A stretch of 49,009 nucleotides of DNA from JACRBE01 sp964429005 (GTDB lineage Bacteria; Chlamydiota; Chlamydiia; Chlamydiales; JACRBE01): NCBI GenBank assembly GCA_964429005.1, contig CAYSAJ010000013.1:1-49009 (forward strand). The letters are read 5' to 3'. Numbering within the stretch: the first letter of the stretch is position 1; each line of letters opens with the position of its first letter. Shown here one piece after another: positions 16,007 to 23,703 of the stretch. A model generated the notes under the pieces. The model did not search any database. It saw only the letters and a list, made by a program, of their open reading frames with translations, and had not been told where the DNA came from. The position numbers and the translations under genes were made by a program.

Positions 16007-16996
16007 ATGATCCTAACTGAGAAAAAACACTTTATTCGAAGATTTTGCGCAAGACTGATTGACTACATTTTAGTTTATTCCCTTGTCACAGAACTTTACT
16101 CCTTGTTTGGGATATGGCTTGAATTCAGCGAGGAGATCTTGATCGGTGCTTTTACTCCTATGATTTTCTTTCCTATCGAAGCCGTATGCCTCTATTTTTT
16201 CCAAACGACTTTAGGAAAAGGTCTATTCCAACTTAGCGTTGAAAGACCAAATGGTGAAAAGCCTACACGCCTTGAATGTGTCCGTTACTCTTTTTACGAA
16301 GCCCTAAAAATCAATAGCATCATCCTTCTTGTTGGGGAATACATTTTATCTAAGTTTATTTTTAAACAGCAACTCCCTCCAACTCTTGTTGTTGTAAAAA
16401 AGCCCAAAGGATTTGCTTTTGTTGGCTTGTATCTTGGGACGGCTTTTTTGTGCTTAGTTGGACCTCAGGTTTATGAACAGGTTAAAACATCCACGCCTAC
16501 CTCTCTCATTTCTCAAATAGAAGGAGACTTTTCAAGCTGGCAGCCGTTTTCTTTGCCAAATCTCAATTCAAAAGTCGCTTTTCCTGGAGCGCCCACTACT
16601 GTAGAAAAATCACTAAGACTACCTAAGGGTGTTAGATCGTTAACATATACAGAATTTGTTTATACAGACGCCCTTTCCTCAAGCACTTTTTCAATTGGCC
16701 ACACGAAACTTCCGAAGAGCATTTTAAAATGGAGCTCAGGCCTTGTTCTTAAAGGATCTCTTGACATCATTAAAGAAAATGAGAAAGGGGCAAAGGTCGT
16801 TAAAAGAGAAGTTTCTAAAATTGGAAAAATCCCTTGTCTAAACTATAAAATGCAAAAAGATGGAACCTTATATACAGGAAGACTTCTTCTCGTAGATGAC
16901 ACACTGTATAAAATTGATGCTGTTCATTCAAAAGAAAACTCATCCACTTTGGAAAACAGTATTCAATACTTCTTAGATTCTTTTGAAATCCAGTAA
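16007..16996 (+). CDS. RDD-family membrane protein with extracytoplasmic C-terminal domain
   Basis: 329 residues. The first 140 form an RDD domain: RRFCARLIDY (Arg and Asp-Asp-like residues in the first helix) then paired membrane helices and LGKGLFQLSVER. A fourth hydrophobic segment at roughly 145-165 leads into a soluble C-terminal domain starting with a FPGAPTTVEKS motif, which recalls small PsbP/DUF1795-like domains that begin with FPG-P. RDD proteins are transport- or envelope-associated, with no firm function. ATG 16007 is preferred over TTG 15998; neither has a strong ribosome site. The 3' end is 3 bp from the convergent membrane gene. Confidence 0.7.
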   Translation: MILTEKKHFIRRFCARLIDYILVYSLVTELYSLFGIWLEFSEEILIGAFTPMIFFPIEAVCLYFFQTTLGKGLFQLSVERPNGEKPTRLECVRYSFYEALKINSIILLVGEYILSKFIFKQQLPPTLVVVKKPKGFAFVGLYLGTAFLCLVGPQVYEQVKTSTPTSLISQIEGDFSSWQPFSLPNLNSKVAFPGAPTTVEKSLRLPKGVRSLTYTEFVYTDALSSSTFSIGHTKLPKSILKWSSGLVLKGSLDIIKENEKGAKVVKREVSKIGKIPCLNYKMQKDGTLYTGRLLLVDDTLYKIDAVHSKENSSTLENSIQYFLDSFEIQ

Positions 16997-16999
16997 TCC

Positions 17000-17452
17000 T
17001 TACGAATCGGGGGTTAGCTTTTGGTATACCCCGATTCCGATCATATAAAGAATCGCAATCAACAGCAGCCCCATCGGGTAGAGCAAATAGCTAATATTCT
17101 CTTGAGCCATCTCGATCGTTAGCACCAGCCCTTCAAGGGAGAGCGCTGTAGCAATAATGATCCCAAACTTGGCAAACGCTTTGCGTGAGTGGCTTGTATC
17201 CCTTTCTTCGTCTTTCTTTAGGATTTCCTCATTCACTAGATATTTGCAAACGTCAATGACTGCGACAGCAAAAATCATTAAACTGATCTCGTCGAGTAAC
17301 CCATAAAGGTTCACCCCTTCCTGAAAGAATTCTGAAATGATGCTAACGACTGAGAAAAGGACGATTGCTATAGCAAAAACAAATAAAACCGAGCAAACAA
17401 CCCAATATCCAGCATTCGAGAGTTGGTTGATTTTTTCTTTGGTGAATTTCAT
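17000..17452 (-). CDS. Four-helix integral membrane protein, unknown function
   Basis: 150 residues with hydrophobic segments at about 15-40, 52-72, 90-108 and 120-142; the loop between helices two and three is strongly charged. No named family is recognised with confidence; similar proteins in other gammaproteobacterial and chlamydial intracellular bacteria are usually left as hypothetical. Start ATG 17452 with GAGG six bases upstream. The last codons contain a 9-bp inverted repeat (17004-17012 with 17029-17037) at the convergence point with the RDD gene, without a U-tract. Confidence 0.65.
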   Translation of the reverse strand: MKFTKEKINQLSNAGYWVVCSVLFVFAIAIVLFSVVSIISEFFQEGVNLYGLLDEISLMIFAVAVIDVCKYLVNEEILKKDEERDTSHSRKAFAKFGIIIATALSLEGLVLTIEMAQENISYLLYPMGLLLIAILYMIGIGVYQKLTPDS

Positions 17453-17609
17453 AAAACCTCTTTTTCTTTTGGTTCATAACGTAAAAAAAACCACTTCGTC
17501 AACTTTTTAATGAAGAATATTTTTAACCTCTCTACATAAAAATAAATTGAATCTAGCAAGGAATAACTTAGTATAGGAATTTTTGCAAAGAAGTGTTATT
17601 CTTGAGCTC

Positions 17610-18425
17610 ATGAAAAATGAAACTCATCTTATTACCCTTATAGATCATCTCAAAGCTCTCTTTCCTGAGTGTTCACAAAACTCTCGCAAAAAATGGATCG
17701 AGGGAGGCCGGATTGCTGTTAATGACAGAGTCATTAAAAAGGCGACCCATCCTATAAATTCAAAAGATCGCATCGAGCTCCTACGCAAAAAGAAAATGGA
17801 AGCTCGAGGAATTGAGATCCTTTATGAAGATGAACATATCGTTGTTATTATCAAACCGGCAGGCCTTCTCTCAGTTGACTCCCTGGATGAAAATGAAATT
17901 TCTGCTCACCAGGTCCTAAAAAACCGAACCACATCGAGAGTTTACCCAGTTCATCGTCTAGATCAAGACACTTCCGGAGTCATGCTTTTTGCCTATACTG
18001 AAGAAGCTCGAGATTCTTTAAAAGAGCAGTTCTTTCATCACACCATTGAAAGACAGTACATCGGCATGGTCTATGGGAAGCCTACAATTGCAAAAGGGAA
18101 ATGGGAACACTTTCTCTACGAGACAAAAAATTTCGAATCGAGAATCAGTAAAACGGGCGGCGGAAAGCTTGCCATAACCCATTTTGAAGTCTTGCAAGAA
18201 CACAAAGTATCTTCCTCTATGAGATTCACTCTGCACACTGGAAGAAAAAATCAAATCCGCGTTCAGTCCTCTCACGAAGGTCATCCAATTGTTGGAGATA
18301 AAAAATATGGAGACCCAAAAGATCCTAGTCGACGTCTCTATCTCCACGCAGAAAAACTTGTTTTTAGCCATCCAACAAGTGGTAAAAAAATGAGTTTTTT
18401 CGCTAAATGTCCTTGGAAAAATTAA
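17610..18425 (+). CDS. RluA-family pseudouridine synthase with S4 domain
   Basis: Isomerises uridine in rRNA or tRNA. An S4 RNA-binding domain covers the first 70 residues (SRKKWIEGGRIAVND), followed by the catalytic domain: EDEHIVVIIKPAGLLS, VHRLDQDTSGVMLFA with the catalytic Asp, GRKNQIRV and HPIVGDKKYG. Domain order and length are typical of RluA/C/D. The exact target uridine cannot be assigned. ATG 17610 is used; TTG 17583 in the same frame has AGGA nearby and would add nine residues. It is transcribed toward the PspC and adk genes. Confidence 0.9.
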   Translation: MKNETHLITLIDHLKALFPECSQNSRKKWIEGGRIAVNDRVIKKATHPINSKDRIELLRKKKMEARGIEILYEDEHIVVIIKPAGLLSVDSLDENEISAHQVLKNRTTSRVYPVHRLDQDTSGVMLFAYTEEARDSLKEQFFHHTIERQYIGMVYGKPTIAKGKWEHFLYETKNFESRISKTGGGKLAITHFEVLQEHKVSSSMRFTLHTGRKNQIRVQSSHEGHPIVGDKKYGDPKDPSRRLYLHAEKLVFSHPTSGKKMSFFAKCPWKN

Positions 18426-18476
18426 TCTTCTCTCTTTATTATTTAAGAAAGTTTCCTTACTAAATAGGTAGTTCCT

Positions 18477-18893
18477 TTGAAAAAATTATATCGTTGCCGA
18501 TGGAACCGAAAAATTTTAGGAGTGATTGGTGGTCTAGGTGTTTTTCTAAATGTCGATCCCAGCTTACTTCGTTTAATTTTTATAGCTCTTTTAATTCCAA
18601 CGGGGTTTTTTCTTCTTCCAATTATTTATTTTTTGGCAGCTATTTTTATCCCTGAGGGACCTAAACATTATATAAAATCTGATTACAAGATTTTGTTCCG
18701 ATCGACTACTGACCGAAAATTAGGTGGAGTGATCGGAGGATTAGCTAGCTATTTCTCTGTCGACTCAAGCCTCCTTCGTCTTCTATTTATTATTCTTATG
18801 ATTTTAACAGCTTTTTTTCCGATGGCACTGACCTACCTCGCTTGCATGGCAATCATTCCTGAAAAGCCAGAAAGTTGGCGCGATGAACAATAA
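18477..18893 (+). CDS. Tandem PspC-domain membrane protein
   Basis: 138 residues made of two PspC units, each with a short basic motif (KILGVIGGLGVFLNVDPSLLR; KLGGVIGGLASYFSVDSSLLR) followed by one or two membrane helices ending in IFIPEGP or AIIPEKP. PspC proteins sit in the inner membrane and report envelope stress in phage-shock systems; no pspA or pspB is in this window. The near-identical repeat suggests internal duplication. The start is TTG 18477, with AGG nine bases before; there is no ATG near the first motif. Twelve bases separate it from adk. Confidence 0.85.
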   Translation: MKKLYRCRWNRKILGVIGGLGVFLNVDPSLLRLIFIALLIPTGFFLLPIIYFLAAIFIPEGPKHYIKSDYKILFRSTTDRKLGGVIGGLASYFSVDSSLLRLLFIILMILTAFFPMALTYLACMAIIPEKPESWRDEQ

Positions 18894-18905
18894 ACTGAGA
18901 TAATT

Positions 18906-19544
18906 ATGCAAAATATATTCATTCTGCTGGGTCCGCCAGGATGTGGAAAAGGAACTCAAGCTTTAATCCTCAAAGAAAAACTCTCTATTCCTCACATTTC
19001 AACGGGAGACATTCTTCGAGAGGAAGTCTCTAAAAAGACCCCTTTTGGAGTCGAAGCCAAAAAATTCATGGATGCAGGTCAATTTGTTCCTGAGGAAATG
19101 GTCTTAAAATTATTGGCAGAGAGAATCAGTAAACCAGATTGCCTTAAAGGTTTTATCTTGGATGGATTCCCACGAACAATCAAACAAGCTCTTTTTTTGA
19201 AAAGCCATGTCAAAGCGATCCCCACTGTAATCTATTTTCTTGTGAGGGATGAGACGATTGTTGAAAGAATCACGGGCAGACTCAGCTGCCCAAGTTGTGG
19301 GGCAATCTATCATAAAGTATTCTCCCCTCCTTCTCGAGATAGTATGTGCAACAATTGCAACTCTACGTTAGTTCAAAGAAACGACGATAAAGAAGAGGTG
19401 GTGCGCTCAAGACTTGCCATTTATCATGAGCAAACTAAACCCCTTGTCGACCACTACAAACTTGAACATTCCCTACATACAATCAATGCCGAAATAAAAA
19501 AGGAAGAGGTGACTAAACAGATCTTTGGTCTCATTCACATCTAA
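18906..19544 (+). CDS. adk: Adenylate kinase (zinc-binding lid type)
   Basis: Interconverts ATP + AMP and 2 ADP. 212 residues: P-loop GPPGCGKGTQ at 9-18, AMP-binding STGD and DGFPRT, and a lid with four cysteines, C128, C131, C148 and C151 (CPSC and CNNC), which should bind zinc as in Gram-positive and some other bacteria. All expected residues are present. Start ATG 18906. A small stem-loop follows at 19577. Confidence 0.97.
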   Translation: MQNIFILLGPPGCGKGTQALILKEKLSIPHISTGDILREEVSKKTPFGVEAKKFMDAGQFVPEEMVLKLLAERISKPDCLKGFILDGFPRTIKQALFLKSHVKAIPTVIYFLVRDETIVERITGRLSCPSCGAIYHKVFSPPSRDSMCNNCNSTLVQRNDDKEEVVRSRLAIYHEQTKPLVDHYKLEHSLHTINAEIKKEEVTKQIFGLIHI

Positions 19545-19576
19545 TCCTCTTTTCGAATATTTTCCTGTTTGCTATG

Positions 19577-19593
19577 AGGGGTGAAAAACCCCT
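19577..19593 (+). terminator. Weak stem-loop after adk
   Basis: AGGGGT (19577-19582), loop GAAAA, ACCCCT (19588-19593), followed by a short T-containing stretch. It is weak as a terminator but lies between adk and the next likely start codon at 19604, supporting that later start. Confidence 0.3.
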
Positions 19594-19603
19594 TGTAGCT
19601 TTT

Positions 19604-20002
19604 ATGAGTCCATCTTTCGGAAAATTTAAAAAAGACCTTCATTCTTTCCACAAAGCTTGGGAGGAAGTCTCTAAAGAATCCTCTCTTTTAGAAAGCGAAA
19701 AATTTTTACTCAAAATGGCGCATGAAATCGAAAATATTCATGAGGACATCCAAAGTGTAAAAATGTCTAAAGAAATTCAAGAAGAGGCTGAAATCGTAGA
19801 TTACCTACTCCAATCTCCTTGGGGAGCGCCCTTTGTTTTTGAAAAGCCCCTGCTTGAAGCCGCACGCTCTTTTCAAAACACCCGTTCACCTGAACTTCAC
19901 GACCTTATTAAAGAATTTTTGTATTATAAGGATGAAATTAATCATCAATTATTTGATTATGTTGAAGAAATAGAGAAAACCCTCAGGAAATATGAAAAAT
20001 AA
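19604..20002 (+). CDS. Hypothetical helical cytoplasmic protein, 132 aa
   Basis: Unrecognised. The product is rich in Glu, Lys and Leu with heptad-like spacing through most of its length, so it should be alpha-helical, and it has no membrane segment or signal. ATG 19604 starts at MSPSFGKFKKD and falls just after a stem-loop; ATG 19574 in frame would add ten residues but place the hairpin inside the gene. Its end overlaps the next gene by 11 bases, so they are likely co-translated. Confidence 0.55.
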   Translation: MSPSFGKFKKDLHSFHKAWEEVSKESSLLESEKFLLKMAHEIENIHEDIQSVKMSKEIQEEAEIVDYLLQSPWGAPFVFEKPLLEAARSFQNTRSPELHDLIKEFLYYKDEINHQLFDYVEEIEKTLRKYEK

Positions 20003-20327
20003 AGTTTTACCTATCTACTTTGCCACCTTCGCCATCACAGTACTATTAGGAGGTTTCATAGGCTATCTAAAAGCAGGAAGCCTTATCTCTCTGATCATGA
20101 GCGCTATCTTTAGCTGTATCCTCCTTACAGGAACCGCTCTTTTATACAAGAAGCACTACCTTGGCTACTATGTTAGCTTCGGGGCGACGATCCTCCTTAT
20201 AATCGTGTTTCTTGTGAGGTACATAAACACCAACGCCCCCTTTCCAGGTATCATGGCTATTTACTGCTCCCTGGTATTCATAACCGCTTATTATCTGCTA
20301 AAAAAACAGCCCGTGAACATCAAATAA
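19992..20327 (+). CDS. TMEM14/UPF0136-like small membrane protein
   Basis: 111 residues with four membrane helices. GGFIGYLKAGSLISLIMSA near residue 20 and VRYINTNAPFPGIMAIYCSL near residue 75 match the glycine-rich first helix and the R-x(4)-K/N-x-x-PG motif of the TMEM14 (UPF0136) family, small proteins found in mitochondria, plastids and some bacteria; several are linked to porphyrin or fatty-acid transport. The role here is not known. ATG 19992 overlaps the preceding gene by 11 bases. Confidence 0.65.
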   Translation: MKNKVLPIYFATFAITVLLGGFIGYLKAGSLISLIMSAIFSCILLTGTALLYKKHYLGYYVSFGATILLIIVFLVRYINTNAPFPGIMAIYCSLVFITAYYLLKKQPVNIK

Positions 20328-20369
20328 TTTGTTGAATTTTAAATATTTATATTAAATGTTAAAATAACC

Positions 20370-20390
20370 CCAAAAGTTATAACCTTTTGG
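20370..20390 (+). promoter_or_regulatory. Stem-loop at the ribosome site of the 581-aa gene
   Basis: CCAAAAG (20370-20376) pairs with CTTTTGG (20384-20390) around a 7-base loop, and the 3' arm contains the GG that would act as ribosome site for ATG 20395. It could limit translation; a chance hairpin in A+T-rich DNA is also possible. Confidence 0.35.
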
Positions 20391-20394
20391 ATTT

Positions 20395-22140
20395 ATGGCA
20401 GTTTCAAACAGTTTGAAATTATTTGATCGTTGGCAGAGCTTGCATACTTCGACTTCTGCGACTGCCTCACCCCTTCCACGATCTCCTAGACCAGGACGAA
20501 CCTCCCCTCCCCCCCGTCATTCACCACTAGACCCCAACACCAGCCTTGCAGCCATGGCCGACTCTCTTCGCGATGCTACAAAGCATGACTTTGCCATGCC
20601 AGGTGTTGATAAGTTGATATTAGGACCTGTTTATATAGGAAATGCTTTATTTCACTATATAAGCGCTTTAGCGAGCCAAGAAGGAAGCAGTGAGCAAAGA
20701 TTGAGAACTCAATCGGAAGCCCTATCAAAACTCATGACAGCAATCTCTTCTTTTGTTTATTCAATTGAGCGGTTTTCTCTACTTATTACAAACTTCGCAT
20801 CGGGGTTTACAGCCTTTTCCGTCTCAACTTTGACCATAGTTTTGGGGTCTTTCATATGTATCTTTGAAGGAAGCTACCAAAGCATCCAGCTTTTCCATCA
20901 AATTAACTTTCATCGAGATTTGGTGTTTCGCTCTTTCTACGGGATAGACCCTAATGATAAAGCAGACTTTGAAACTTTGAAAAAGAGAATTCAGAAGCTT
21001 GAATTATTAATCCAATCCCACAGCAAACCTTTTATTAAAATATTTGGACAAGACATTTTTGACGCTTTAAAAATCGAAGTGGAGCGCATAAAAAGCATTA
21101 CAGCAGAATCAGAATGTAGAGAAGCCTATAAACGTCTTGTTTATAAGATTAAGCTAGAAACAGTTCACCGAGATTTAAGCCATCTCTTAGAAAAGCATGT
21201 AACCAATCGAAAACCGGCAGCGGAAGAAAACGAGATCCATTGGTTTTCGAATAGAAACCAATTAGTCTGGCTTGCCAACCGGGTTGAGCCTTGGCTTGCG
21301 ATTGAAATAGCCAATCGCTGCACGACTAGAGGCGTTAAAATCCACAGAATGGAAATGGCAAGAACCCAGCTAAGTTACCATTGGGATCAAAATGAAAATA
21401 TCGTAGAACACGACAGTCAAGGCAGGCAGACGCGAATTGATGACCCTCTTCAAGTTGAAGCGGCTGGTCATTTACTGATCCAAAGCGATGGCACCTATAC
21501 CGATCCTACTGGCAACCCCATCCTCAATTCAGGCCAGCAACTCCTTCCACAGGGAATAAGATATTCTCAATCTATCCACGGGACTATTGAGCGAATTTCT
21601 CTTTTGGACCGATTAATCACCACCCCCATACCTAGAGCTGCTTCGCGAGATAGCGTCCATGGTGAACTTTCAAGCTCACTTGACGATGTTCCCTCATTGT
21701 CTGGTGCCGGAGGGGACAATATTCCTCTTCCGCCCACACCGACTTTCTTTGAAACAATCATGCTTGATGCTGTAGACGAAGGCAGCGAATTAATGGAGCA
21801 GGTCTTTATTCAGTCTAAGAAGAAGATTTTGATCCACTCTTTGGCTTTATCTTGTATTCTTCTTACAGCGATCTCTCTTCTTAGCGCTACTTTTCTATTC
21901 CCACCAGGGATCATTATTGGCATGAGCGTGGCCTCAACTCTAATCGGATTTACCCGTGGCTTAGCTTGTGGGGGGATGCTTTCTCAACGAGGTTGGAACT
22001 TCCATTTGGGCAAAGGAGGTTACTTTGCTCACTGGATTTGCGACGTAATTGGAGAAGTTGCTAAATTTTTCCACCTTTATCAAGATTCGACTATTTGCAA
22101 TCAAAGGCTTAATCTTGCTAGAGTAATGGCTAAAGCATAA
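20395..22140 (+). CDS. Large inclusion-membrane/effector-like protein, 581 aa
   Basis: No known family. The first 50 residues are a Pro/Ser/Arg-rich unstructured stretch, typical of type III secreted chlamydial proteins and unlike a Sec signal. A long hydrophobic segment lies at about 128-158, a helical central part at 175-300, a low-complexity Ser/Pro/Asp segment near 420-465, and a paired hydrophobic bilobe near 476-523 followed by a short charged tail. This double-membrane layout suits an inclusion-membrane protein. Codon composition is more G+C-rich than adjacent metabolic genes. The PAP2 phosphatase follows five bases after the stop, so they may be co-transcribed. Function unknown. Confidence 0.6.
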   Translation: MAVSNSLKLFDRWQSLHTSTSATASPLPRSPRPGRTSPPPRHSPLDPNTSLAAMADSLRDATKHDFAMPGVDKLILGPVYIGNALFHYISALASQEGSSEQRLRTQSEALSKLMTAISSFVYSIERFSLLITNFASGFTAFSVSTLTIVLGSFICIFEGSYQSIQLFHQINFHRDLVFRSFYGIDPNDKADFETLKKRIQKLELLIQSHSKPFIKIFGQDIFDALKIEVERIKSITAESECREAYKRLVYKIKLETVHRDLSHLLEKHVTNRKPAAEENEIHWFSNRNQLVWLANRVEPWLAIEIANRCTTRGVKIHRMEMARTQLSYHWDQNENIVEHDSQGRQTRIDDPLQVEAAGHLLIQSDGTYTDPTGNPILNSGQQLLPQGIRYSQSIHGTIERISLLDRLITTPIPRAASRDSVHGELSSSLDDVPSLSGAGGDNIPLPPTPTFFETIMLDAVDEGSELMEQVFIQSKKKILIHSLALSCILLTAISLLSATFLFPPGIIIGMSVASTLIGFTRGLACGGMLSQRGWNFHLGKGGYFAHWICDVIGEVAKFFHLYQDSTICNQRLNLARVMAKA

Positions 22141-22145
22141 CCCTG

Positions 22146-22745
22146 ATGAAATATCTCTCATTTTTTCTTCTCCTCCTGTCAATAGTATCTGGGGATATTA
22201 TTCTTTCCTCTCTTCTTATTCCTTTTCAAGAGAACTTCATTCTTTGGCATCTAAACTATTTAGAGAAAATATTCTCCTTCGGTGTCATTTCTGTATGTTT
22301 TGGGATCATTTTCTTGATAAAATGGCTCAGGGAAAAAAAGCTGCCTGAAAACCTCTTGGAAGTCTGCTTCTCATTTTTTGTGCTCTTTTTTGCTACATAT
22401 GCTCTAAAAGCGTTGATTGGCAGAGCCAGACCCTCCACCCTTTTTTTTGAACTAGGCCCCTATTTTCACCCCTTAACCTTAAGTAACAACTATTTTTCAT
22501 TTCCCTCATCGCACTCTGTCGCAGCATTTATTGCCGCAAGCGGACTCAGCGAGAGGTTCCCAAGATTCAAAGGCTTGTTTTATTCCATAGCCTTCATTAT
22601 CAGTATTTTTAGAGTTATAACCTTAAACCATTTTCTCAGTGATGTATTGATTGGGGCTTTTTTGGGATCTGTAGTGACTAAAGACTTTCTAAATAAAAAA
22701 CGGACAAGGAGTATCCTTGTCCGTTACGGGCTAAAAAATCCTTAG
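22146..22745 (+). CDS. PAP2-family membrane phosphatase
   Basis: 199 residues, five or six membrane helices. The three-part phosphatase signature is complete: K88 and R95-P96 in KALIGRARP, PSSHS with H123, and R156, H162 and D166 in RVITLNHFLSD. Such enzymes dephosphorylate lipid phosphates such as phosphatidate, phosphatidylglycerophosphate or undecaprenyl diphosphate at the membrane. No strong ribosome site precedes ATG 22146; translation probably couples to the gene ending at 22140. The C-terminal codons contain the terminator hairpin that belongs to hctB on the other strand. Confidence 0.9.
   Translation: MKYLSFFLLLLSIVSGDIILSSLLIPFQENFILWHLNYLEKIFSFGVISVCFGIIFLIKWLREKKLPENLLEVCFSFFVLFFATYALKALIGRARPSTLFFELGPYFHPLTLSNNYFSFPSSHSVAAFIAASGLSERFPRFKGLFYSIAFIISIFRVITLNHFLSDVLIGAFLGSVVTKDFLNKKRTRSILVRYGLKNP
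22701..22723 (-). terminator. Intrinsic terminator of hctB, inside the PAP2 coding end
   Basis: A perfect 10-bp stem (CGGACAAGGA with TCCTTGTCCG) with a 3-base loop. On the minus strand it is followed by TTTTTTATTT, so it terminates transcription coming from hctB. It encodes part of the last 15 residues of the PAP2 protein on the plus strand. Confidence 0.8.
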
Positions 22746-22751
22746 CAGGAC

Positions 22752-22985
22752 TTATTTTTTAGCAGCAGATTTTCTGCGTGGACGACGAGCTGTTTTTCTA
22801 GTAGCTTTTTTAGCTGACTTTCTTCGAACAGTTCTTTTTCTAGCTGTTTTTGCACCAGCTTTTTTAGCAGATTTTCTTCTACGTGTTGTTTTTCTAGCTG
22901 TTTTAGCAGCAGATTTTCTAGATTTTCTAGATTTTGTTGTCTTTCTTACAGCTGTTTTTTTTGCAGCTTTTCTTTTAGCAGCCAT
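22752..22985 (-). CDS. hctB: Histone H1-like protein Hc2
   Basis: 77 residues, almost entirely Lys, Arg, Ala, Ser and Thr, organised as degenerate KKA/RRK/TAR pentamer-type repeats (RKSAKKA recurs). This is the chlamydial Hc2 type of DNA-condensing protein that compacts the nucleoid in the infectious form; it is shorter than the 165-plus-residue Chlamydia version, as in environmental relatives. Start ATG 22985 has AAGGAG six bases upstream; two residues upstream of it (from 22991) are less likely. Expression in Chlamydia is late in development. The upstream gap carries an inverted repeat (23025-23047) that could be an operator. Its terminator lies in the PAP2 gene. Confidence 0.9.
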   Translation of the reverse strand: MAAKRKAAKKTAVRKTTKSRKSRKSAAKTARKTTRRRKSAKKAGAKTARKRTVRRKSAKKATRKTARRPRRKSAAKK

Positions 22986-23024
22986 AACCACTCCTTAAAT
23001 TAGGTAATTTAGCTAACTTTTTTC

Positions 23025-23047
23025 TAAGCGATTTGTAATGTCGCTTA
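23025..23047. promoter_or_regulatory. Inverted repeat upstream of hctB
   Basis: TAAGCGA (23025-23031) and TCGCTTA (23041-23047) are perfect 7-base arms around nine bases, 40 bases before the hctB start. It could be an operator or a hairpin in the hctB leader. Confidence 0.45.
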
Positions 23048-23307
23048 TTTGTATCCTCTAATTCCATATATAATAATTAAATAATTAATTTTAAATAGTT
23101 ATTTTACAATTTTGTAATTATCAAAATTAACTAAAATTAAAAAGTCACCGCTAGCTGTGATGTGGGGGCTATTTTTTATATTTATTTTTTTATAAAAAAA
23201 TGTAAGAATAATTCTTATTTTTAATTTGAGTAGTTAAAACAATTTGTTTTAACGTTAGATTTGTTTTTTCAAGAGATTTTATATAAAACACTAAAAAGGA
23301 GTGATTT
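23048..23307. other. Palindrome-dense A+T-rich intergenic region between hctB and glutaredoxin
   Basis: The hctB-glutaredoxin gap (22986-23307, 322 bases) holds no gene. Besides the hctB-proximal repeat it contains AATTTTG/CAAAATT (23108-23128), TCACCGCTAGCTGTGA (23145-23160, seven of eight pairs), an 18-base perfect A/T palindrome (23184-23201), TAAGAA/TTCTTA (23203-23217) and the 21-base palindrome at 23233. Promoters for both flanking genes must be here; I cannot fix a -35. Confidence 0.5.
23233..23253. promoter_or_regulatory. 21-bp perfect palindrome upstream of glutaredoxin
   Basis: GTTAAAACAA, a central T, TTGTTTTAAC: ten-base arms with a one-base centre, 55 bases before the glutaredoxin ATG. 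The shape is that of a dimeric regulator's operator. A TTAGAT box follows at 23255. Confidence 0.5.
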
Positions 23308-23616
23308 ATGAGAATTTACCAACTTTTACCTCTTATTCTTGCCCCAGCAGTCCTTTTCGGCGGTTTTTCCGATCTGAAGCTTGACCTCTACTACAGACCA
23401 TCATGTCCATATTGCGTAAAAGTTCTTAAAGTCATCAAAAAATTGGAAGCTCCAGTAGTTTTTCATGATATTTCTGCCCATCCTGAAGAAGCAAAAATTT
23501 TAATAAAGACAGGTGGAAAACAGCAAGTCCCCTGTCTTTTTATTAATGGCAAACCTATGTATGAATCGAATGATATTATTGCGTGGCTAGAAAAGGAATC
23601 TGAACGCTCTAATTAA
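23308..23616 (+). CDS. Exported or membrane-anchored glutaredoxin
   Basis: 102 residues: an N-terminal hydrophobic segment (about 5-20) that looks like a signal peptide or anchor, then a glutaredoxin fold with the CPYC active site at 33-36, the cis-proline motif QQVPCLFING and a closing ESNDIIAWLE helix. Normally glutaredoxins are cytosolic, so the hydrophobic N-terminus suggests a periplasmic or membrane-facing thiol-redox role; chlamydial envelopes are heavily disulfide-cross-linked, which would make this sensible (inference). ATG 23308 has AAGGAG seven bases upstream. It stands alone behind a palindromic operator-like site. Confidence 0.85.
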   Translation: MRIYQLLPLILAPAVLFGGFSDLKLDLYYRPSCPYCVKVLKVIKKLEAPVVFHDISAHPEEAKILIKTGGKQQVPCLFINGKPMYESNDIIAWLEKESERSN

Positions 23617-23703
23617 TGAAGAGATGGTTTATTTATTCCTTTTATTTAAAGAAATTTTCACGTATGTCAGTCTATTGAATCATTAAAAATGTGTGAGGTA
23701 ATT

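Noticed and set aside
17004..17037. Nine-base inverted repeat at the convergence of the RDD and four-helix genes
   Set aside because: It lies within coding sequence, has a 16-base loop and no U-tract in either direction, so I do not call it a terminator.
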